Positions 58,898-64,000 of a DNA stretch of 64,000 nt are shown one piece after another; positions within the stretch are counted from its first letter, which is position 1, and every line of letters starts with the position of its first letter. This DNA is from Halorubrum sp. DM2 (GTDB lineage Archaea; Halobacteriota; Halobacteria; Halobacteriales; Haloferacaceae), in assembly GCF_901686465.1 (NCBI RefSeq), contig NZ_LR594487.1, forward strand, positions 310,001 to 374,000, written 5' to 3'. Below the pieces are notes generated by a model. That model did no database searches and had not been told where the DNA came from. It saw only the letters and a program-made list of their open reading frames with translations. The translations under genes were made by a program, and so were the position numbers.

Positions 58898-59791
58898 ATG
58901 GAGGGACGGGCGGCGGCACTCGGTGCCGGAACCGTGTTGAACGCGCTCGCGACCGGCACGGGCGCGGCGTTCGGGATCGACGTCGAGACGCGCGCGACCG
59001 TCGAACTCGACCCCGCGGCCGACCGCGTCGAGGGAGCGATCGCCGAGGACGCCGACGCCGACACCGACCTTATCGAGCGCTGCGTCGCGCTCGCGACCGA
59101 GCGCTGGGGCGACGGCGAGGGCGGAACCGTCCGGACCGACAGCGACGTGCCGCTGGCGGCGGGGCTGAAAAGCTCCAGCGCGGCCGCCAACGCGACCGTC
59201 CTCGCGACCTGCGACGCGCTCGGGCTGGCAGTCGGCGACGACCCGGACGACCCCGCGGTCGACGTGACCCGGCTTGCGGCGTGCCGGCTCGGTGTGCGCG
59301 CGGCCCGCGAGGCGGGCGTCACCGTCACCGGCGCGTTCGACGACGCGACGGCGTCGATGCTCGGCGGCGTCACCGTCACCGACAACGACGCCGACGAACT
59401 GCGCGTCCGCGAGCCCGTCGACTGGGACGTGCTGGTCTGGACGCCGCCGGAGCGGGCGTACAGCGCGGACGCCGACGTGGCGCGCTGCGAGGCGGTGGCC
59501 CCGATGGCCGACCTCGTGGCCGACCTCGCGCTCGACGGCCGGTACGGCGAGGCGATGACGGTGAACGGGCTGGCCTTCTCGGCCGCGCTCGGCTTCGACG
59601 CCGACCCCGCGGTCGAGGCGATGCCCCACGCGACGGCGGTGTCGCTGTCGGGCACCGGGCCGAGCGTCGTCGCCGTCGCGGACCCCGACGACCCCGAGAC
59701 CGACCTCGACGCGGTCGCCGACGCGTGGCGCGACCGCCCCGGAACGCTGCGGCGGACGACGACGAGAAACGACGGCGCGGCCGTCGAGTGA
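58898..59791 (+). CDS. Archaeal shikimate kinase (GHMP family)
   Basis: 297 residues. The GHMP ATP-binding loop is PLAAGLKSSSAAANA (about 85-99), and SLSGTGPSVVAVAD is motif 3; GVTVTGAFDDATASMLGG is the substrate region. This GHMP enzyme replaces bacterial AroK in archaea and phosphorylates shikimate. ATG 58898 (MEGRAAAL) fits the family start; the further upstream ATG at 58856 does not. Directly followed by chorismate mutase, 7 bases away, so they are one transcript. Confidence 0.93.
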   Translation: MEGRAAALGAGTVLNALATGTGAAFGIDVETRATVELDPAADRVEGAIAEDADADTDLIERCVALATERWGDGEGGTVRTDSDVPLAAGLKSSSAAANATVLATCDALGLAVGDDPDDPAVDVTRLAACRLGVRAAREAGVTVTGAFDDATASMLGGVTVTDNDADELRVREPVDWDVLVWTPPERAYSADADVARCEAVAPMADLVADLALDGRYGEAMTVNGLAFSAALGFDADPAVEAMPHATAVSLSGTGPSVVAVADPDDPETDLDAVADAWRDRPGTLRRTTTRNDGAAVE

Positions 59792-59798
59792 CCTACCA

Positions 59799-60092
59799 AT
59801 GAGCGACACACCCAACACCGAGAACCGGAGCCTCGACGAACTGCGACGCGAGATCGAGGACATCGACCGCGAGATCGTGGAACTGATCGCCCGACGGACC
59901 TACGTCGCCGACACGGTCGCGGCCGTGAAGGAGGAGCGCGACCTCCCGACCACCGACGAGGGCCAAGAGGAGCGCGTGATGGAGCGGGCGGGCGAGAACG
60001 CCGAGCAGTTCGACGTGGACGCCAACCTCGTGAAAGCGATTTTCCGGCTGCTGATCGAGTTGAACAAGGTCGAACAGCGGGAGAGCCGGTAG
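59799..60092 (+). CDS. aroQ: Chorismate mutase (AroQ type)
   Basis: 97 residues. LDELRREIEDIDREIVELIARR, VAAVKEERDLP and VMERAGENAEQFDVD carry the conserved Arg/Lys/Glu residues of AroQ helical mutases; KAIFRLLIELNKVEQ is the C-terminal helix. Converts chorismate to prephenate for Phe and Tyr. Cotranscribed with shikimate kinase. Its stop is 1 base from the stop of the convergent mazF. Confidence 0.94.
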   Translation: MSDTPNTENRSLDELRREIEDIDREIVELIARRTYVADTVAAVKEERDLPTTDEGQEERVMERAGENAEQFDVDANLVKAIFRLLIELNKVEQRESR

Positions 60093-60093
60093 C

Positions 60094-60447
60094 TCAGTCG
60101 AGGTCGAGACTCAGATTCAGGGCCTCGTCGACCTCGGCCATCGTGGGTCCGTCGAGTGAACCGACGACCGTGTGAATCCGTTTCGGGACCGAGACGGTTC
60201 GAATCTGGTCTAATCGGACTGAGGAATCCTTTTCGAACGGCGATCCGTCTGCCTCGACGAACACTTCGAACGGATACTCGCGGTAGGTTCCCGTGGCGGG
60301 CGCGACGATAGTCGTACTGGAGTTTCGGTTTCCGATGTCGTTTTGAACGACCACGGCCGGCCGCGTCTTCTTCATCTCGTGGCCTTCAGCCGGATCAAAC
60401 CGAACGATAACCACATCACCTCGTCGCACGTCCGTATCGTCACTCAT
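60094..60447 (-). CDS. mazF: MazF/PemK-type toxin
   Basis: 117 residues. RRGDVVIVRFDPAEGHEMKKTRPAVVVQND is the MazF N-terminal sheet (GDVxxVxFxP and RPxxxxxN), and the catalytic Thr/Ser region TTIVAPATG; SSVRLDQIRTVS completes the core. Sequence-specific mRNA endonuclease. Overlaps its antitoxin gene by 8 bases (60440-60447). Confidence 0.9.
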   Translation of the reverse strand: MSDDTDVRRGDVVIVRFDPAEGHEMKKTRPAVVVQNDIGNRNSSTTIVAPATGTYREYPFEVFVEADGSPFEKDSSVRLDQIRTVSVPKRIHTVVGSLDGPTMAEVDEALNLSLDLD

Positions 60448-60676
60448 CGAGGCTTTCCCACGCCTCGTCAGACATCTCGCTCCACTCCTCGGTGAGCGCC
60501 GCCGCGCTCTCGGAAGCGTCTCGATAGGCGGCAGCCAGCTCGTCGTCGTCTGGCCGATCAGACTCTACCTCAACGACGGCGACGGTTACGCGCTTGTTCG
60601 CGTACTCGGTCCCGAGATACACTCGGCCCCGGTCGTCCGTCTCGTTCGTTTTGAGGTCCGTTGCGTCTACTTTCAT
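60440..60676 (-). CDS. Antitoxin of the MazF module
   Basis: 78 residues from ATG 60676. KVDATDLKTNETDDRGRVYLGTEY is a swapped-hairpin AbrB/MazE-like N-terminus; the C-terminal half is acidic and helical (ALTEEWSEMSDEAWESL), suitable for wrapping MazF. Upstream, acacatatc (about 60704) is 27 bases before the start. The frame reaches 60727, but those residues precede the promoter. Confidence 0.8.
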   Translation of the reverse strand: MKVDATDLKTNETDDRGRVYLGTEYANKRVTVAVVEVESDRPDDDELAAAYRDASESAAALTEEWSEMSDEAWESLDE

Positions 60677-60824
60677 AAACACACGGTACGGACCAACGGC
60701 TGATATGTGTTGCCCACTATTACCCACGGTGTTCCCCGAAGATTGTAGTGTGTATTATCAATGTTAGCCGCTCGAACGGGCCGAAATAGGAACGTTTGGC
60801 GACCAAATACGACGATCCGAGCGG

Positions 60825-61220
60825 CTACTCGACGCCGTCGCGGATCATCATGACCTTCACCCGGCGAACGGCGTCGAAGTCCCGAAGCCGGTAGGTCAGC
60901 TCGCGGACGCGCTCGGCGGCCCCGCGACAGAACAGCGATTCGAGACACCACTCCCCTTGATGCGTGTGGCTCGTGTTGAGGATCACGTCTTGGTACGCGT
61001 GCTGGACGCCGTGAAGCTCCCGGATGACGTCGTGGTGGCGGTAGTCGAAGCCGACGAGCGCGACGACCTCGCCGGCGGTGTCTTCGAGCCGGGAGTGCGA
61101 CTCGATGTACTCCGACATCGCCTCTCGGACCGCCCGCGACCGGTTCTCGATCCCCTCGTCGCGCCACACCCGATCGAACTCCGCGACGACCTCGTCGGGG
61201 ATGTTGAAACTTGTTCTCAC
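60825..61220 (-). CDS. nikR: Nickel-responsive repressor NikR
   Basis: 131 residues from GTG 61220. Ribbon-helix-helix (RTSFNIPDEVVAEFDRVW, NRSRAVREAMSEYIESH) then the ACT-like nickel domain with metal residues in DYRHHDVIRELHGVQHAYQ, NTSHTHQGE and WCLESLFCRG. Tetramer; nickel binding switches on DNA binding. Likely represses the divergent transporter at 61326; overlapping palindromes lie between. Confidence 0.93.
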   Translation of the reverse strand: MRTSFNIPDEVVAEFDRVWRDEGIENRSRAVREAMSEYIESHSRLEDTAGEVVALVGFDYRHHDVIRELHGVQHAYQDVILNTSHTHQGEWCLESLFCRGAAERVRELTYRLRDFDAVRRVKVMMIRDGVE

Positions 61221-61270
61221 GGTCTCGTGGTGGACGCCGCGGACACAAGAACCTCGTTATGACGATCCCC

Positions 61271-61308
61271 CCGGTTCGGTAGTAACAACCGGTAAAACCG
61301 GTCGGTTT
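61271..61308. promoter_or_regulatory. Overlapping palindromes, candidate NikR operator
   Basis: The nikR/transporter gap has ccggtt (61271-61276) facing aaccgg (61287-61292); two self-palindromic accggt (61288-61293, 61297-61302) with 3-base spacing; and aaaccg-gt-cggttt (61295-61308), a perfect 14-base palindrome. The transporter's box A-like gtaaaac (61292-61298) lies inside, so binding here would block transcription. Confidence 0.5.
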
Positions 61309-61325
61309 CGAGTCCCACGCGAACG

Positions 61326-62198
61326 ATGTTCTCAGGCGAACTGCTCGGCCCGCTCGCGGGTGCGGTTCTCCTCGGTGCGGTCCACGGTATCGAACCGGGC
61401 CACGGCTGGCCGGTCGCCGCCTCGTACGCGCTCGACCAGACCAACAAGTGGGTCTACGGGTTCGCGGCGAGTCTCATCATCGGCGTCGGGCACCTCGTCA
61501 GCAGCATCGCGATGGTGGGCGCGTTCTTCTACGCGAAGGGCTACTTCGATCTCACGCAGGTCAACGAGCCGATCACGGTACTCGGTGACGTCCGGATCGG
61601 CGGCCCGGTCAGCCTCGTCGCCGGCTTCCTGCTCATCGGACTCGGGGTCCGCGAGTACGTCCACGGCCACTCTCACGGGGCTTCCGACGATGCGCACGAT
61701 CATCACGATCACGATTCGGTCGACCATCACGACCGCGGTTCGGACGATCACCACAACCACGGTTCGGGCGGACACCACGGCCACAGTCACGGCACTCACG
61801 GCGAGTCCGACGACCACGACGACGGCGGACTCGGCTCCCGACTGCGAGGATTTCTCCCGTTCGTCGGCGGTGGCGGGCACTCACACTCGCACGACGACTT
61901 CGAGGAGGGAACCGACCGGGGACTCCTCGGCATCGCGTGGTTCGCCTTCGTCCTCGGGTTCGCCCACGAGGAGGAGTTCGAAATCATCGCGCTCTGTGCC
62001 GGGTCGAACTACTGTCTCGAACTGATGAGCGCCTACGCGCTCACGGTGATCGCGGGCATCGTCGGACTGACGATGCTCCTGATCGCGGGCTATCACCGGT
62101 CGCGAGAACGGGTCGAGCGGTACACGCCGTATCTCCCGGCGTTCTCCGCGGCGGTCCTCGTCGTCATGGGAATCGGCTTCATCGTCGGCGTGTTCTGA
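61326..62198 (+). CDS. Nickel/cobalt transporter (NicO/RcnA type) with His-rich loop
   Basis: 290 residues, about six membrane spans. HGIEPGHGWP in span 1 is the H-x4-D/E-H metal motif. A cytoplasmic loop (about 118-190) is extremely rich in His (dozens of His, Asp, Gly), a metal buffer. C-terminal half: GIAWFAFVLGFAHEEEFE. NicO members import Ni2+, RcnA members export it; direction uncertain, but divergence from nikR favours NikR-controlled nickel movement. The insertion sequence at 62201 lies directly behind its stop codon. Confidence 0.88.
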   Translation: MFSGELLGPLAGAVLLGAVHGIEPGHGWPVAASYALDQTNKWVYGFAASLIIGVGHLVSSIAMVGAFFYAKGYFDLTQVNEPITVLGDVRIGGPVSLVAGFLLIGLGVREYVHGHSHGASDDAHDHHDHDSVDHHDRGSDDHHNHGSGGHHGHSHGTHGESDDHDDGGLGSRLRGFLPFVGGGGHSHSHDDFEEGTDRGLLGIAWFAFVLGFAHEEEFEIIALCAGSNYCLELMSAYALTVIAGIVGLTMLLIAGYHRSRERVERYTPYLPAFSAAVLVVMGIGFIVGVF

Positions 62199-62905
62199 GA
62201 GGCGGTGTTCAGATAAGGTTTGAAAGTGAGGCGGTGCGTTTTCAAAGTGTTCTATGCCAGAAAACGACCGCCTCAGCGGCTGTTTAGACGAGATCAACTT
62301 AGAGTTTGTGGAGCGAGAAGCAACACCGAGGCTGTTGATGAAGCTCAGTATTCAGCTCCATTTGTCTGGACTATCGCTTTCGAATACTGTTTCGTTTCTT
62401 GAGGTATTCGGTGTTGATCGAGTTCGATCGACCGTTCATAATTGGGTTCACAAAGCCGATCTACAGCCAGAAACTGGCCGGAGCCCGAATCACGTCGCGG
62501 TTGATGAGACAGTGATTCAACTCGATAATGAACAATATTGGCTGTACGCTGCTGTCGACCCTGATTCGAACGATTTACTACACACACGGCTTGAGCCGAC
62601 GAGAAATAACGCGATCGCAGATCGGTTTTTCGCGGAACTTCGCGAAAAACACGATGTAGATGACGCGATCTTTCTCGTTGATGGCGCGGCTCCACTTCAG
62701 CGAGCCTGTCGCAAACACGGCCTCGATTTTAGATACGAACGACATGGAAATCGGAACAGCGTCGAACGTGTTTTTCGTGAGGTAAAACGCAGAACTACCA
62801 GTTTCTCAAACTGTTTCAGCAACGCCGAAGCAGAAACAGCAAACGAGTGGCTCAGATCCTTCGCCTTCGCATGGAATCAGCTTATCTGAACACTACCTTC
62901 TGAGA
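62193..62905. mobile_element. Intact IS6-type insertion sequence with 8-bp target duplication
   Basis: The element spans 62201-62897 (697 bp). Terminal repeats ggcggtgttcagataag (62201-62217) and its inverted partner (62881-62897) differ at two positions. Flanking ttctgaga occurs at 62193-62200 and 62898-62905, a perfect 8-base target duplication, as for IS6/IS26 family. The left copy contains the stop codon TGA of the nickel transporter (62196-62198). One transposase gene is inside. The insertion looks recent. Confidence 0.92.
62254..62889 (+). CDS. IS6-family DDE transposase
   Basis: 211 residues. DDE residues: Asp in VAVDETVIQ (about 84), Asp in AAVDPDSND (about 102) and Glu in RNSVERVFREVKRRT (about 178). 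Helix-turn-helix SLSNTVSFLEVFGVDR near residues 40-55. Lower GC than the host. It has the length of haloarchaeal IS6 transposases (about 210) and is intact between both inverted repeats. Confidence 0.93.
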   Translation: MPENDRLSGCLDEINLEFVEREATPRLLMKLSIQLHLSGLSLSNTVSFLEVFGVDRVRSTVHNWVHKADLQPETGRSPNHVAVDETVIQLDNEQYWLYAAVDPDSNDLLHTRLEPTRNNAIADRFFAELREKHDVDDAIFLVDGAAPLQRACRKHGLDFRYERHGNRNSVERVFREVKRRTTSFSNCFSNAEAETANEWLRSFAFAWNQLI

Positions 62906-62944
62906 CGGCCGATCGCTTTTTGTTCGCCCCGTCGAACGCCCGCC

Positions 62945-63871
62945 ATGACACGCGTCGCCGAACTCGTCGCCTACCCGCTGAAGTCCTGTGACGGCGTCGC
63001 CGTCGACCGCGCCGCGATCGGTCCCGCGGGCGCGCTCCGCGGCGACCGCTCGTACGCCCTCGTCGAGGCCGGCGTCGACCCCGAGACGGCCTCGGTGGGC
63101 GGTGGCGGCGGCTACGTGAACGGGAAGAGCGAGCCGGCGATCCACGGGCTCCGCGCCGAGTACGACCTCGCGGGACCGACGGACGCCACGCCGACCGCGG
63201 TGACGCTCTCGCGCCCGGAGACGGAACGCGCCCCCGCGGACGAGCGCACGTTCACGCTCCCCGACGACGGCGACGCGCTGACCGACTGGGGCGGCGAGTA
63301 CCTCGGCTACGCCGTCGACCTCGTCCGCGACCCCGACGGCGGCTTCCCCGACGACCGCGCCGCGCACGGCCCGACCGTCGTCTCGCGGGCGACGCTGGAG
63401 ACGGTCGCGTCGTGGTTCGACGACATCGCGGACGCGACTGAGATGCGGCGGCGACTCCGGCCAAACGTGGTGTTGGACGACTGCCCCGCGTTCTTCGAGG
63501 ACCGACTGTTCGCCGACCACGACGAGGGGGTCCGCGTCGCGGTCGGCGACACCGAGCTGGTCGGCGTCAACCCGTGTCAGCGCTGCGTCGTCCCCTCCCG
63601 CAATCCGGACACGGGCGTCGAAATCGAGGGGTTCCGCGAGACGTTCCTTTGCCGCCGCCGCGAGACGCTCCCGGAGTGGACGGAGAGCGACCGATTCGAC
63701 CACGACTTCCGGCTGATGGTCAACACCGTCGTGGAGGAGCGCTCGTGGGGGGACACCCTCGCCGTCGGCGACGAGGTGGCCGTCGAGGGCGTCGTCGCGG
63801 TCGACGAGAACGAGACGCCGATCGACGGGCGCGAGTCGACCGGCAGTGAGAGCGAACCGACCGCCGAGTGA
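62945..63871 (+). CDS. MOSC-domain protein
   Basis: 308 residues. RVAELVAYPLKSCDGVAVD opens the MOSC N-terminal beta-barrel; MOSC domain has VGVNPCQRCVVPSRNPDTG with the conserved sulfur-carrying Cys, then DHDFRLMVNTVVEE. Related to mARC/YcbX-type molybdenum proteins that reduce N-hydroxylated compounds. Cofactor binding is likely but not shown. Upstream is the insertion sequence, so its promoter may lie within 62906-62944. Confidence 0.88.
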   Translation: MTRVAELVAYPLKSCDGVAVDRAAIGPAGALRGDRSYALVEAGVDPETASVGGGGGYVNGKSEPAIHGLRAEYDLAGPTDATPTAVTLSRPETERAPADERTFTLPDDGDALTDWGGEYLGYAVDLVRDPDGGFPDDRAAHGPTVVSRATLETVASWFDDIADATEMRRRLRPNVVLDDCPAFFEDRLFADHDEGVRVAVGDTELVGVNPCQRCVVPSRNPDTGVEIEGFRETFLCRRRETLPEWTESDRFDHDFRLMVNTVVEERSWGDTLAVGDEVAVEGVVAVDENETPIDGRESTGSESEPTAE

Positions 63872-64000
63872 TCGCCGGAGCGTCGCAACTCGGTGGGTCG
63901 GGTGGCAAAAGCGGGAAAGAAAGCGACGTGCCGCGCCGCGACCGCCGCAGGTCCGCAACTGCGTCAGCGACCGCTACAGGTCTGAAACCGCTCAGCGACC
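63872..64000. other. Right window edge: degenerate repeat, possible gene end
   Basis: Two and a part copies of a 28-29-base unit (gcgaccgctacaggtctgaa with variants) run from about 63938 to 64000. On the minus strand a frame VAERFQTCSGR ends at TGA (63964-63966) and could be the tail of a gene entering from the right. Too short to decide. Confidence 0.25.

Overview
The window is chromosomal DNA of a halophilic archaeon (class Halobacteria). Evidence: GC-rich DNA, very acidic proteins, archaeal TFE, archaeal-type shikimate kinase, SecD/SecF without SecA, Trm56, GTP cyclohydrolase IIa, Tat-type lipoproteins, and many genes with a box A (TATA-like) element about 27 bases before the start codon, the hallmark of leaderless haloarchaeal transcripts. 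Overall gene content is compatible with Halorubrum or a relative, but the genus is inference.

Layout. 1-5.4 kb: secF/secD, several conserved haloarchaeal proteins, a cis-prenyltransferase-like protein without the catalytic motif, a Pit phosphate transporter, tRNA-Gly and a crotonase. 6.1-10 kb: accessory zone. tRNA-Thr is followed 1.8 kb later by an exact 46-base copy of its 3' part, enclosing a toxin-antitoxin pair and an AT-rich membrane gene; then a lone TnpB gene with a plausible omega-RNA end and a VRR-NUC-like nuclease. 10-19.5 kb: quinone oxidoreductase, another nuclease-fold protein, lipoyl synthase, and a complete branched-chain amino-acid ABC transporter (livHMGF facing livJ across a run of perfect hairpins). 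19.7-34.8 kb: gamma-glutamyltransferase, a DsbA-like/membrane redox pair, PRPP synthetase, an acetyltransferase, an NAD-kinase-like protein, a TFE gene cluster, a degenerate M48 peptidase, and a LOV histidine kinase divergent from a double-domain KaiC-like ATPase.

34.8-49.1 kb: housekeeping genes (Trm56, PurC, DUF47, Dna2-like nuclease-helicase, HisI, GNAT, DUF92, NagD-like phosphatase, GTP cyclohydrolase IIa, MenB) with several tiny leaderless genes. 49.1-50.8 kb: a second AT-rich patch with a nuclease-fold orphan and decayed gene fragments. 50.8-53.7 kb: quinol-dependent nitric oxide reductase divergent from a MoaD/ThiS-like protein ending in Cys-Cys; the shared intergenic region carries two copies of a palindrome, one of them an exact CGAA-N4-TTCG box. 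54.8-60 kb: tRNA-Leu, ferredoxin, DUF5796, a three-gene lipoprotein/membrane operon, and shikimate kinase plus chorismate mutase. 60-64 kb: a MazF module, NikR divergent from a His-rich nickel transporter, an intact 697-bp IS6-type insertion with 8-bp target duplication at the transporter's stop codon, and a MOSC protein.

All three tRNA genes have partial copies of their 3' end a short way downstream, as if tRNA-targeting integrases had visited and the elements had mostly been lost. The most promising novelty is the norZ/MoaD-like pair with its shared palindrome; next are the Nus1/NgBR-like prenyltransferase homologue, the tRNA-Thr mini-island and the orphan PD-(D/E)XK proteins.
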